A stretch of DNA of 41,971 bases from Ignavibacteriota bacterium (GTDB taxonomy: Bacteria; Bacteroidota; Ignavibacteria; UBA10030): NCBI GenBank assembly GCA_022616555.1, contig JAKEEG010000048.1:1-41971 (forward strand), given 5' to 3'. The notes under the pieces are model-generated. The model was not told the DNA's origin. It ran no database searches and was given only the letters and a program-made list of their open reading frames with translations. The position numbers were made by a program, and so were the translations under genes. Positions 17,970 through 26,686 of the stretch are shown here, in pieces (the first letter of the stretch is position 1; each line of letters starts with the position of its first letter).

Positions 17970-18191
17970 ATGAAACGTTTGCGGAAACATTCTTTTGCCA
18001 TATTTCAATTCGGGTTACTTGTTTTAGTGTTCGTGGTGATGGCGTTTGTCACCAGTGCTTGTGAAGAAGAAGACGGTGGCCCGACGGACCCGTCGTGCGG
18101 AAGTGGACAACTGACGTGGGATTCCAAGGCAGGTGTTTGCCGCGATGATGCGAACGGAAGCATCGTGCCATCCAGCTGCTGTGGTCAATAA
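17970..18191 (+). CDS. Small Cys-rich lipoprotein
   Basis: The 73-residue protein has a basic N-terminus, a hydrophobic stretch (12-27) and the lipobox VTSAC with Cys31. After cleavage a 43-residue acidic, Gly/Ser-rich peptide with four more cysteines remains (in PSCGSG, GVCRDD and the terminal SCCGQ), which could form two disulfides in the periplasm. The ATG follows an AGGAG at good spacing and lies 15 nt after the GT9 stop, so the two genes are probably cotranscribed. I do not recognise the family. A short exported peptide of this size could be a structural or binding lipoprotein; no function is assigned. Confidence 0.75.
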   Translation: MKRLRKHSFAIFQFGLLVLVFVVMAFVTSACEEEDGGPTDPSCGSGQLTWDSKAGVCRDDANGSIVPSSCCGQ

Positions 18192-18235
18192 GGAATTGAA
18201 AGGCGCAGCCAGTTTTCGTATATTGATAAGTGACC

Positions 18236-18309
18236 GACCCCGTAGCTCAATTGGATAGAGCAACAGCCTTCTAAGCTGTAGGTTGCGCGTTCGATTCGCG
18301 CCGGGGTCA
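18236..18309 (+). tRNA. tRNA-Arg (anticodon UCU)
   Basis: All four arms fold. The acceptor is GACCCCG/CGGGGTC and the D stem GCTC/GAGC. The anticodon stem is ACAGC/GCTGT with loop CTTCTAA (anticodon TCT at 18270-18272), and the T stem is GCGCG/CGCGC with a 7-nt loop. The discriminator is A and CCA is not encoded. It decodes AGA/AGG. Confidence 0.95.
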
Positions 18310-18390
18310 CAAATCGGCTCTCCCCGCGTTCATCTGAGAGATTCGGTTGTACCGCCCCTGAAGTGAAATGGCACCTTCTCAGAACTCTGC

Positions 18391-21039
18391 ATGCTCAAAC
18401 AATATCTTATTGCCATCCTTGTTGTTGCTGCCCTCGCGGTGCTCTCTGTGCTCCTGTCTCCCGTTACTTCAACGCTGGAGCAACAGGCGCTCGACCTCAA
18501 GTATGCCCTACGGGGTGAGATCGAAGCCGATACCAATGTCGTCATACTATATTTCGATAACGATGATATCGCAGCACTAGGCGGCGGCAGCCTGAGGCGG
18601 AATTACTATGCCCTCGTCGTTGACGTGCTGACATTTGTAGGCGCCTCGGCGATAGGTATCGACGCTCACCTTGGCGAGCGGCAAGCGGAATATCCCGAAT
18701 ACGACGACCTCTTGGCTCGAAGGGTAGAGAGATCCGGCAGGGTTGTTCTCTCGTGTTATTTTCCCCAGCTTAATTCACAATCAATCACTCCGCGAAGTGA
18801 CGAGTTGCCGCAACGCTTTCGTTATCCCGTTCTGATGCCGGGCGAAAGCCGGGAGCAACTTCAGTTGCCGCTCGCAGAGTTTCTTGTCCGCGCTGCCGGG
18901 GTTGGACACACAAATGTTGCCGAGGTCTCTGAAAACGATATTCCTCTGTTTATCGCCTGCAATGGCTTTTCCGTACCTGCATTTTCTGTTGAGTTGTTGC
19001 GTGTCCATCAGCATTCTGAACCTTCTCATATCCAAGTTGCCGGAAATAAGCTGACGTTCGGCGACCATTCCACAGTTCGCATTCCGTTCAAGGAAGGTGG
19101 AAGGACTTCGGTGATGTTCCCAGGCACACTTGCGTCCTTCAAAGCCTACCGATGTGTAGAAGTTCTCAGGGCGTTTGAGAGGCAGCGAAAGGGCTTGACG
19201 TCGCGGTTGGACGTCGCGGCGCTAAAGGGTAAGATTGTTCTCGTTGGGATCATCGGGGAAGGGCGGAGCAATTTCGTCGGGTCGCCGTTTACCTCATCGT
19301 ATCCCTCGATTGCCGTCCAGGGTGCTGTCATCGATAATGCACTCAACAACCGTTTTCTTGTAGAGCCCGAGCCTCTCGTCAACTCCGGCATTGCGTTTGT
19401 TCTCGGGCTTATCGGTGTGCTGTTGACTCTCCGCGTCAGCGTGATGAAGGGAATCATTTCTACGCTGATTGTTTTTCTCGCCTACGCAAGCGCTTCGTAT
19501 TTCATTTTTGAGCAATGGCACTATACTGTGCCATTGGTTCAACCTCTGTTTGTAGTGTTTTTCGCAGTGATTGTGGCTGTCGCCCTTGAGCACCGGATAG
19601 TGAAAAATAAGGTCGTTGTGCTGGAATCCGAAAAGGCACTTGTGGACTCCGAGCTTAGAGCCAAAGAGCTCAAAGTGCAGATGCTGGAACGCGAGCTCCT
19701 AGACAAAATCGATAATGCCAGCCAGCGAGATTCGCAGCTCACGATGCGCCTTGCCGAAGAAATCAATCGTTATAAAAAAGACATTAGTGTACTTTCGTCA
19801 CGAGTAACAGACTTTGTAAAGTACGAGTTTGCCGAGCCCCGGCAGAAAGAAGGACCGGGCCTCTATGAAGAAATATTGTACGACCGTTCCGGGAAGATGT
19901 CGGAGGTCGTGAAACTCGTCGAAAAAATTGCTGCGAGCGACGCCAATGTGCTGATTCTCGGCGAAAGCGGGACCGGCAAGGAACTGGTCGCTCACGCAAT
20001 CCATCACAGGAGCAAAAGGGTATCGAAACCGTTCGTTGCCATCAACTGCGGCGCCATACCCGAAACCCTCTTGGAAAGCGAGCTCTTCGGACACGAAAAG
20101 GGTGCATTTACAGGCGCCGTTCAGGAGAAGGCAGGGCGGTTTGAATATGCCGATGGTGGAACCATTTTTCTTGATGAAGTTGCCGAAACGAGCGAAGCAT
20201 TTCAAGTTAAGCTTCTGCGTGTTGTTCAACACGGTGAGTTCGAGCGCGTCGGCTCCAGCGTTACGAAAGAAGTCAACGTCCGTATCCTCGCTGCCACCAA
20301 TAAAGACGTCAAGAGTCTCTTGCGCGAAAAAGGCTTCCGGGAGGATCTCTACTACCGCCTGAATGTTTTTACCGTTCAGTTGCCGACGCTGCGCGAGCGC
20401 AAAAGTGATATCCCGTTGTTGGCGAAGTATTTCCTCAAGCGTACCGATGAAGCGCTCTCGGTTTCCTCAAGCGTGATGGATGCATTTTTGCAGTATTCGT
20501 GGCCCGGAAACGTCCGGGAACTGGAGAGCGCCGTCCAGCGCGCGGCGATTCTGGCAAAAGCCGACGACAGGACGCTCATTCGGCTCAAAGATATCCCCGA
20601 AGAAGTCGCTGCAGTACTACACGACAAAATTCAACTTGAAGACCAAATTCTTGAGCTGTTGCGCGAGAAGCGATTTTCACGCAGCTCGATTTCCGAAACG
20701 GCGCAAGAGTTAGGCGGTCTTCACCGCGGCACTGTGGCGGAATATTTCCGTGGCACGTGTTTCCGTTATTTTCTCGAAAGCGGGTGGGACGTTCCTCGTG
20801 CAGTTCGGTTGATCGCGAGTTCAGCCAACTCCGATTCGAACACCCGGGTTACAAGGAAGCTCATCGAGTATCTCCAAAATGCCGTGGAAGACTTGCCGAC
20901 GGGAGTGGCATTTGAGGAAGTCCAACCGAACATTAAATCCAAGTATAAGAACCTGCCCCAGCGATATCACCCGGTGCTTAACGAGGTCATCAGAGCTTAT
21001 TTACAAGGCAAGTGGAGTTTGGATTCCGTTGACCGATAG
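18391..21039 (+). CDS. CHASE2-sensor sigma-54-dependent transcriptional activator
   Basis: The 882-residue protein begins with a TM helix (5-23), followed by an extracytoplasmic CHASE2 domain (about 30-325), two or three TM helices (331-400), and a coiled coil (about 405-470). An AAA+ sigma54-activation domain follows, with Walker A GESGTGKE (524-531), the sigma54-contacting loop GAFTGA (571-576), Walker B GGTIFLDEV, and the arginine finger region FREDLYYRLNVF. Instead of an ordinary Fis helix-turn-helix, the end has SISETAQELGGLHRGTV plus about 90 further residues. It probably senses an envelope signal and directly remodels sigma54 RNA polymerase, with no kinase step. Fusing CHASE2 to an AAA activator rather than to a kinase or cyclase is uncommon. 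Confidence 0.9.
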   Translation: MLKQYLIAILVVAALAVLSVLLSPVTSTLEQQALDLKYALRGEIEADTNVVILYFDNDDIAALGGGSLRRNYYALVVDVLTFVGASAIGIDAHLGERQAEYPEYDDLLARRVERSGRVVLSCYFPQLNSQSITPRSDELPQRFRYPVLMPGESREQLQLPLAEFLVRAAGVGHTNVAEVSENDIPLFIACNGFSVPAFSVELLRVHQHSEPSHIQVAGNKLTFGDHSTVRIPFKEGGRTSVMFPGTLASFKAYRCVEVLRAFERQRKGLTSRLDVAALKGKIVLVGIIGEGRSNFVGSPFTSSYPSIAVQGAVIDNALNNRFLVEPEPLVNSGIAFVLGLIGVLLTLRVSVMKGIISTLIVFLAYASASYFIFEQWHYTVPLVQPLFVVFFAVIVAVALEHRIVKNKVVVLESEKALVDSELRAKELKVQMLERELLDKIDNASQRDSQLTMRLAEEINRYKKDISVLSSRVTDFVKYEFAEPRQKEGPGLYEEILYDRSGKMSEVVKLVEKIAASDANVLILGESGTGKELVAHAIHHRSKRVSKPFVAINCGAIPETLLESELFGHEKGAFTGAVQEKAGRFEYADGGTIFLDEVAETSEAFQVKLLRVVQHGEFERVGSSVTKEVNVRILAATNKDVKSLLREKGFREDLYYRLNVFTVQLPTLRERKSDIPLLAKYFLKRTDEALSVSSSVMDAFLQYSWPGNVRELESAVQRAAILAKADDRTLIRLKDIPEEVAAVLHDKIQLEDQILELLREKRFSRSSISETAQELGGLHRGTVAEYFRGTCFRYFLESGWDVPRAVRLIASSANSDSNTRVTRKLIEYLQNAVEDLPTGVAFEEVQPNIKSKYKNLPQRYHPVLNEVIRAYLQGKWSLDSVDR

Positions 21040-21372
21040 CCCTCACTCTGCGTAATAATTACGCTCTCTAACCCACGATTTTATCGTGTTGTACTGCAGG
21101 AATCTTGTCCATTCCGGCAGTACCAGCACCGAATTCCGGCAGTACAACCTACCTCCGTTATTTCTCCTTACCTGGTGATTTCCCCATAACTGTTTGTAAA
21201 TAAAGTGTTTGAGCATTTTTGCATTGCTGCTGATTCATTTCTTACGGACGTGGCACGGGTTTGGATATGCCTACAACACCAATTGCTCTGCACCGTGTCG
21301 TTCAGTCTGATGCAGTGCTGCCATGAGAGAAATCTGATATCGAGAAACGAACCCTCATACAAGGGAGTCGAT
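21040..21372. other. 333-bp intergenic region with repeats
   Basis: The gap follows the CHASE2 activator. It holds a 6-bp hairpin (CACGAT-TTT-ATCGTG, 21074-21088) without a T-run, then a cluster of inverted and direct copies of a 13-mer (21088-21148). The remainder, to 21372, shows no gene with coding character. An in-frame extension of the next gene back to 21205 has no signal-peptide or domain features, and I consider it non-coding. Confidence 0.6.
21088..21148. repeat. Inverted/direct repeat cluster (REP-like)
   Basis: ATTCCGGCAGTAC occurs at 21111-21123 and again at 21133-21145. An inverted copy with one mismatch is at 21091-21103. The inverted copy and the far direct copy pair over 16 bp (21088-21103 with 21133-21148, one mismatch), while the near copy gives a tight hairpin with a 7-nt loop. 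No T-run follows, so it looks like a dispersed extragenic palindrome rather than an intrinsic terminator. Confidence 0.6.
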
Positions 21373-22350
21373 ATGAGCGATAACATCTCCACAAAAACAA
21401 AACGGGATACCGTGCTGACACACGTTGACCACCGGAGGCCAAGTACCGTACAAAAAACGAATGTGCGCCTGGCAGCAGTGAAACGCGAACAGCATGTGGG
21501 TGATGTAAGCCAGAAGGAGCGACTGTACTTTGAGTATTGCCTCAAAAACGAGCCGTTGCTAAGCAATACGGTGGAGCTTCTTATCGACGGTGATGCTTAC
21601 CCTAGTCATTACACCGGGAAGCCGGAGTTTCAACAAGAAAACTGGGCACACATCCGTTGGGGAAGAGTGACCAGGAATATAGGCGAAACAGTCAACTTAG
21701 TAAAAACCAGTCCGGATACGGTTGAAGCTACAGTTGTGACGACCATCGACGGGGCGATGAAAATTTCCGCTCCGTATCATATGAGCCGCAGGAAGCGCCA
21801 TGCGGTCCTCTTTAAACCGTTCCAGGAAACGTGCACCAGAACCGTTGTGTTTCATCGCACGAATCACTCTCTAGATCCCGCGCAAGCTTGGAAGATGGCT
21901 TTTATTTCAGGGTGCCAGGGAGGAACGCATATCAATCCGGATACAGCGATTACCGCACTACGATTGACCGTTGGGGGAGGGTCGATCGACATGCATTCAG
22001 CGTTCCGGCATTCTTTCATTCTCAATGGCAACAAAGCGATGACGCCCCACCTGAGGGCGGCACAGGAATTCGGAATAGAGGTGAAACTCTGTTCTAAAGA
22101 GATAGAGCAGAATATGGTTGTTGCCCGTCTAATGGCAGACGAGGTTACCGTATCGCGGATGCAGCTTGGGCTGCGTGGTGATTGCCGCGAGGGTTCTACC
22201 TTTTGCCAGGAATACGCCGGCAAGATACAAGCGGGAGTAAAGCCCGGCGTCCAGAGAGTGGTGGTTGAAGCAGTTTCTCGATCCTCGTTATATGAGCCTG
22301 GTGTTCGTATGACGTCGAATTTTTGGATATTTCCGATTGTAATCTTATAA
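21373..22350 (+). CDS. Uncharacterised protein, C-terminal beta-rich domain
   Basis: I do not recognise this 325-residue protein. The ATG at 21373 follows AAGGGAG at suitable spacing; the open frame to 21205 upstream is disregarded. No signal peptide or TM helix is visible. The N-terminal third is basic and polar. A middle part (about 80-175) contains NLVKTSPDTVEATVVTTIDG, which looks like beta-strands of an extracytoplasmic domain. The last 60 residues (LRGDCREGSTFCQEYAG, PGVQRVVVEAVSR, SNFWIFP) resemble a beta-sandwich module seen at the ends of secreted Bacteroidota proteins. If it is secreted, the missing signal is odd and the true N-terminus may be damaged. The coding frame is well sustained, so it is probably a real gene. 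Confidence 0.55.
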   Translation: MSDNISTKTKRDTVLTHVDHRRPSTVQKTNVRLAAVKREQHVGDVSQKERLYFEYCLKNEPLLSNTVELLIDGDAYPSHYTGKPEFQQENWAHIRWGRVTRNIGETVNLVKTSPDTVEATVVTTIDGAMKISAPYHMSRRKRHAVLFKPFQETCTRTVVFHRTNHSLDPAQAWKMAFISGCQGGTHINPDTAITALRLTVGGGSIDMHSAFRHSFILNGNKAMTPHLRAAQEFGIEVKLCSKEIEQNMVVARLMADEVTVSRMQLGLRGDCREGSTFCQEYAGKIQAGVKPGVQRVVVEAVSRSSLYEPGVRMTSNFWIFPIVIL

Positions 22351-22446
22351 CTGTTCCCCAGTTGATAATTCTGAAAAAACGGAGTATACTATTTCACCTG
22401 AGTTATGTTATATTCGCGATAACCGCTCCAAAGAAGGAGAGCGAAT

Positions 22447-23196
22447 ATGAAACGAAGATTGGCCGCATTTGTTGTGGCACTGGCGTTTGGGTCTCACTGT
22501 TCACTGGCGGCAGATGACGCTGTTGTCAAAGAGGTGCGTGGCGCCGTTGAAGTACGACGTGGAGTTTCCGAAGAATGGAATATTCTGCAGGCGGGTGAAT
22601 ACCTGCGCCCGGAGGACACAATCCGCACCGGGAAGAACTCTGCCGCGCGCATTCTCGTTGAAGGCAGGCAAATTCGCATTCCAGCGCAGACAATTGTCGA
22701 TGTGTCCGATTTCCGCAACATTGGACTGGAAGAGTTTTTATTAAGGCTTGCGATGGAAAACATTCTCTCCCTCCCGCAACGAGAGGAAAGTTCGGTCTCT
22801 ATTGTGCCTGCAGCCGAGGCTGCCGAGCCGCTAGAGGAGCCTGAGTTGCCCGAAACGCCACAAGCGCCCGTTATGGAAGAAAATGAGCCTTCGGGGACAG
22901 AACAGGCAGAGGCCAATGAGGGCGCGATGTTGCTCCAGGGTGCAAAATTGTTATACGATAATGCATTTTATGCCACTTCAATCCTGCAAACGAAGGAAAC
23001 ATTCCGTCTGTACCCTGCGTTGCAGTTCGATATTAACGCCCGCATGAGGGTTGCTTACGCTTTTGAGTCGATGAGGTTGCTAAACGAAGCGCTCACGGTG
23101 TATTCCGGACTGCTCGGCGAACAATTGCCGACGCAAGAGCGAGCAGCAGTGCAAGGGGCCATCGAACGGATCCGAAATTTGCAAAACCAGCATTAA
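22447..23196 (+). CDS. Exported FecR-like/TPR protein
   Basis: The 249-residue protein starts with a Sec signal (1-22, cleavage near SLAADD). Residues 25-90 read like a FecR-type domain: VVKEVRGAVEVRRG, LRPEDTIRTGKNSAARILVEG and the strand IRIPAQTIVDV. An acidic Pro/Glu linker follows (about 115-155), then helical TPR-like repeats (158-245: AKLLYDNAFYATSILQ, RVAYAFESMRLLNEALTVY). I infer a periplasmic scaffold, since FecR-like domains without an anti-sigma part often bind other envelope components. A GGAGAG lies 5-10 nt before the ATG. It stands alone, 96 nt after the orphan gene and 137 nt before the ABC genes. Confidence 0.75.
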   Translation: MKRRLAAFVVALAFGSHCSLAADDAVVKEVRGAVEVRRGVSEEWNILQAGEYLRPEDTIRTGKNSAARILVEGRQIRIPAQTIVDVSDFRNIGLEEFLLRLAMENILSLPQREESSVSIVPAAEAAEPLEEPELPETPQAPVMEENEPSGTEQAEANEGAMLLQGAKLLYDNAFYATSILQTKETFRLYPALQFDINARMRVAYAFESMRLLNEALTVYSGLLGEQLPTQERAAVQGAIERIRNLQNQH

Positions 23197-23333
23197 GTAC
23201 GGCATTCTTCCACTTTCCACAATCCGCCAAAGCCCAAACGGGGTTTCTTCTTGCTATTCCCTCCATTTTGCTCTACCTTTCTCGCGTTGTGCATAACGCT
23301 AAGTTCACGTACCATTCCTGAAGAACTCCGCAC

Positions 23334-24260
23334 TTGAGTAACGACAGTATTCTTCGAACGCATAACCTCAGCAAGCAGTACAAAAAACGTTGGGCTGTCA
23401 AGAACCTCAACCTTGAAGTCCATCGCGGCGATGTCTTCGGTTTCCTCGGTCCCAACGGTGCGGGCAAAAGCACAACCATCCGCATGTTGCTGTCGCTTAT
23501 CAAGCCTGCCACGGGAGAGGTCGAGCTGTTCGGTCACAGACTTCATACCGACCGCGCGCGCGCGCTGCGTTCCGTCGGGGGGATAGTCGAAAAGCCGGAC
23601 TTCTATCTGTATCTTTCTGCCCGCAAGAATCTAGAACTCATCGGCGCTCTCAACGGCGGGACAACCAAGGCGCGGATACAAGAAGTACTTGGGCTTGTCG
23701 GGTTGAAGGACAGGGGGTCCGATAAAGTAAAAACGTATTCGCACGGCATGAAGCAGCGCCTGGGTATTGCACAGGCATTGTTGTCAGACCCCGAGCTTGT
23801 GATTCTCGACGAGCCGACAAACGGGCTAGACCCGCAAGGAATGAAGGAAGTCCGCCAGTTGATCCAGCACCTCTCGCAAGACCGCAAGAAAACGATTTTC
23901 CTCTCATCGCATCTTCTCAACGAAATCGAGCTGGTTGCCACGCGCATGGCAATTATTAACCGCGGCGAGCTGGTGGTGCAGGGCAGCGTGCAAGAGCTTC
24001 TCGCCAAAGGCGACAATTATGTAGTTATTGAAGGCTCGCCGGCTACGAGCATCCGGAAAGTGTTAAAAAGCCAGCGGCGTATCGTTCAGCGCTTCACGGA
24101 GCGGGGTGGAGCGTTTGAAGTTAGGATGGACTTCAAGAATATTCCCGCGCTGAACGTTGCTCTCGTGCGCGGCGAAGTAAAAGTAGGTGCATTGATTCCG
24201 AAGCGTTCGCTTGAGCAATATTTTTTGTCGCTTACGGACGGTCAGACCAGCGACCGTTGA
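23334..24260 (+). CDS. ABC transporter ATP-binding protein
   Basis: The 308-residue protein carries a full ABC ATPase: Walker A GPNGAGKSTT, Q-loop region, signature YSHGMKQRLGIAQALL (a CcmA/NatA-type SHGMKQ signature instead of LSGGQ), Walker B LVILDEPTNGLDP, and switch His in FLSSHLLNEIE. A C-terminal 80-residue extension follows (ASTSIRKV-like beta region to SLEQYFLSLT), as in NatA/DrrA-type exporters. The start is a TTG at 23334 with no clear Shine-Dalgarno; no ATG lies between it and the first conserved strand. Its stop is 19 nt before the permease gene. It would power the adjacent membrane protein; the substrate is unknown. Confidence 0.92.
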   Translation: MSNDSILRTHNLSKQYKKRWAVKNLNLEVHRGDVFGFLGPNGAGKSTTIRMLLSLIKPATGEVELFGHRLHTDRARALRSVGGIVEKPDFYLYLSARKNLELIGALNGGTTKARIQEVLGLVGLKDRGSDKVKTYSHGMKQRLGIAQALLSDPELVILDEPTNGLDPQGMKEVRQLIQHLSQDRKKTIFLSSHLLNEIELVATRMAIINRGELVVQGSVQELLAKGDNYVVIEGSPATSIRKVLKSQRRIVQRFTERGGAFEVRMDFKNIPALNVALVRGEVKVGALIPKRSLEQYFLSLTDGQTSDR

Positions 24261-24279
24261 GATTTCCGATTGAATCCAC

Positions 24280-25116
24280 ATGGGTAAACTCCTTTACTAC
24301 GAACTGATCAAGACGTTTTTCAAGAAGCGGACATACATTGGCTTCCTGATTGCAGCAATTATTGTTCCGCTGGTAGAGGTTGCGATCAAGTTCGAGGGCG
24401 ACCGCTTTTTGCAGGTTGCGACGCGCCGCTTGCAGGAAGACTTTTTCTTTATTGGAAACCTGTTTAACGGCTGGTTTGTCTCGTACCAGATCATGAACGC
24501 CTTGTGGGTGCACGTCCCGCTGCTCATCTCCTTTGTCGCAGGCGACCTGCTTGCGGGTGAAGCGACCGCCGGTACATACCGCTTGCTCTTGATTCGACCG
24601 GTTTCCCGAACCCGCATTTTTCTCGCCAAGCTGGGAGCGACCGTGTTATACACTTTTTCGTTTGTATCGTTCCTCGGTGTGCTCAGCGTGGGTTTAGCGC
24701 TCGCATTGCTGGACAGCGGGGACATGATCGTCATCGAAAACGGCATTCTCATTCTCGAAGAATCTTCCGTTGCATGGCGTTTTTTAGTGGCGTTTCTTCT
24801 TGCGGTGTGGCCGATGTTAACGATAGCGTCCATTGCGCTGTTGTTTTCGTCGTTTGTTGATAATGCCATCGGTCCCATCGTTGCAACCATGGGCGTGCTA
24901 ATCGTGTTCCTGGTTCTCACCGTGTTGCCGCTCGAGGCTTTTGATTCGATTCGCGATGGATTTTTTACCAAGCACATGGTTCTGTGGCAGAAGGTGTTTG
25001 CCGACCCGATCCCGTGGGATGATATTCAGCACAGCGCAATCGTACTAGGAATTTATACCGTTGTTTCATGCATTTCGGCTTGGGTGATTTTTGTGAAACG
25101 GGATATTTTGTCATAG
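24280..25116 (+). CDS. ABC-2-type transporter permease
   Basis: The 278-residue protein has six hydrophobic segments (about 17-37, 65-95, 110-145, 160-185, 195-220 and 250-272). Between them is the ABC-2 hallmark ATAGTYRLLLIRPVSRTRIF, a cytoplasmic coupling region also found in GldF/NosY-type permeases. It pairs with the ATPase encoded immediately upstream to form an exporter in the inner membrane, probably as a dimer of each subunit. There is no periplasmic partner in the operon. The following gene is 112 nt away and carries its own ribosome-binding site, so the operon may end here. Confidence 0.88.
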   Translation: MGKLLYYELIKTFFKKRTYIGFLIAAIIVPLVEVAIKFEGDRFLQVATRRLQEDFFFIGNLFNGWFVSYQIMNALWVHVPLLISFVAGDLLAGEATAGTYRLLLIRPVSRTRIFLAKLGATVLYTFSFVSFLGVLSVGLALALLDSGDMIVIENGILILEESSVAWRFLVAFLLAVWPMLTIASIALLFSSFVDNAIGPIVATMGVLIVFLVLTVLPLEAFDSIRDGFFTKHMVLWQKVFADPIPWDDIQHSAIVLGIYTVVSCISAWVIFVKRDILS

Positions 25117-25125
25117 TAAAATTCG

Positions 25126-25147
25126 GTAGGCGCAGGCTTCAGCCTAC
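25126..25147. repeat. Short extragenic palindrome
   Basis: GTAGGC (25126-25131) pairs with GCCTAC (25142-25147); an alternative inner pairing is AGGCT-TC-AGCCT. No T-run follows. It lies between the ABC permease and the symporter and resembles a dispersed repeat. Confidence 0.4.
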
Positions 25148-25228
25148 GAGTTTGATTGCTGCTCGCAACCTGAAATTCCGAGGGAATCTCTTTGGGAGTT
25201 GTGGCCACCCAAAATTTTTAGGAGCCTC

Positions 25229-26686
25229 ATGGACATCTACTTGATAGCAATTCTCTTGTATGTCGGCGGCTTGATGGCAGTGGGCATTTACAAAAGCCGC
25301 ACGGTCAAGACGCAGGATGATTTCATGGTCGCCGGGCGCAGCACGCCGACATGGCTGTTGGTGGGGACGCTGGTGTGCAGTTGGATCGGCTCCGGCAGTT
25401 TGTTTGGCGGCGCGGGGCTTGCTTTTCGCACGGGCTTTTCTGAATTGTGGTTCAGCGCCGGCGCATGGGTTGGTATTGTGATTGTGTATTTTATCGCTCA
25501 TAAAGTCAGGCGGATTTCGCAATACACGGTGTCCGACATTCTCGAGAAGCGCTATAATGTGGTTGCCCGTCTCTTTGGTACCTCCGCGATTATCATCGCG
25601 TATTTAACGATTGTAGGGTACCAATACCGCGGGGGAGCGCGCCTGCTGCAAATTCTTACCGGACTCGACCCCGAATACGGCAGAATGATTGCCTGCGCAG
25701 TTGTTATTCTTTTCACCGTAGCTGCGGGGATGGTATCCATCATCTCTGTTGATTTGTTTAATGGGATTGTGATGACGCTCGGTGTCCTGCTTGCGCTGCC
25801 GCTTGCCGTCGATGCTGTAGGCGGCATGGGGCAAGTCACGTCGTTGCCCGCTGAACGATTTATGGTCTTCGGCGGCAACGATGCGTGGTGGGCGCTCGGA
25901 ATTTTCCTCCCGACATTTTTCCTCCTTCTGGGTGAGAGCGGAATGTACCAGAAATTCTTCGCCGCTAAAGACGAACGTGCTGCGCGCCGCGCAGTCATCG
26001 GCATGATCATCGGTGTGGTTATTGTCGAGACAGCTTTAGCTACGCTTGCCATCATCGGCAGCTCCAAGTACGCGGCGCTGGCTCCGTTTTTACAACCGGA
26101 CGGAACGTTTGACAAAGCCACAACGGAGACTATCATCCTACACCTTGCACGGTTTGACCTCCCAGAAATAGCAGGCGTTATGTTGCTCTGTGCCGCGGTG
26201 GCGATTATTCTCTCGACAGCCAATTCGTACCTCATGATTCCCTCGACGAACATCGCTCGTGACATCTACCAACGTTTCATTAACCCGAATGTCTCACAAG
26301 AGAACATCGTCCGCTTCCAGCGTATCTCGATTGTTGTTCTCGGCGTACTGGCATATGTGCTCGCGAGCTTCTTCACGAGCATTCTCGAAATGGCGCTCAC
26401 CGCGTATACGATGGTCGGTGCGGGAATCACTCCAGCGCTCTTAGCGGCATTCCTGTGGAAGCGCGTAACGGTCGCCGGCGGCGTCGCGTCGATTATTTCC
26501 GGTATGGGTGTTACGGTTATTCTTACTGTGCTCAACTTCATTCTTGCTGAGCCTCTCGTCGAGGCGGATTATATCATTATTCCTGCGGTGGCGGCTTCAC
26601 TGTTGAGTTTAGTCGTTGTCAGCTTGGCGACTTCACCCTCGCCGGAAGAAAAGTGGAAACCGTTTATTGAAAACATGGAGCGATGA
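25229..26686 (+). CDS. Sodium:solute symporter (SSS family)
   Basis: The 485-residue protein has about thirteen TM helices typical of SSS. Family motifs include DDFMVAGRSTPTWLLVGTLVCSWIGSGSLFGGAG in the N-terminal half (AGRSTP and GSGSLFGGAG are the key parts), GYQYRGGARLL, and the helix-8 region AIILSTANSYLMIPSTNIARDIYQ with the conserved Ser/Thr Na+ ligands. It should import an organic solute with Na+. Proline, pantothenate, sugars and carboxylates are all possible, and the sequence does not decide. The ATG at 25229 follows AGGAG; an earlier TTG at 25199 is less likely. The stop overlaps the next gene's ATG (ATGATG). Confidence 0.93.
   Translation: MDIYLIAILLYVGGLMAVGIYKSRTVKTQDDFMVAGRSTPTWLLVGTLVCSWIGSGSLFGGAGLAFRTGFSELWFSAGAWVGIVIVYFIAHKVRRISQYTVSDILEKRYNVVARLFGTSAIIIAYLTIVGYQYRGGARLLQILTGLDPEYGRMIACAVVILFTVAAGMVSIISVDLFNGIVMTLGVLLALPLAVDAVGGMGQVTSLPAERFMVFGGNDAWWALGIFLPTFFLLLGESGMYQKFFAAKDERAARRAVIGMIIGVVIVETALATLAIIGSSKYAALAPFLQPDGTFDKATTETIILHLARFDLPEIAGVMLLCAAVAIILSTANSYLMIPSTNIARDIYQRFINPNVSQENIVRFQRISIVVLGVLAYVLASFFTSILEMALTAYTMVGAGITPALLAAFLWKRVTVAGGVASIISGMGVTVILTVLNFILAEPLVEADYIIIPAVAASLLSLVVVSLATSPSPEEKWKPFIENMER

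Noticed and set aside
18366-18390. TGGCAC before the CHASE2 activator as a sigma54 promoter
   Set aside because: No TTGC element at the required distance.
21088-21148. CRISPR-like repeats
   Set aside because: Only two direct copies of a 13-mer 9 bp apart plus an inverted copy; the unit length, spacer length and copy number do not fit.
21251-21270. TGGCAC followed by TTGG as a sigma54 (-24/-12) promoter before the orphan gene
   Set aside because: The spacing between the GG and the second element is one base off and GC is replaced by GG, so the match is too weak despite the nearby sigma54 activator.
24297-24977. 226-codon minus-strand frame opposite the ABC permease
   Set aside because: The permease on the plus strand has the coupling motif and membrane helices; the reverse frame is a low-complexity basic sequence.
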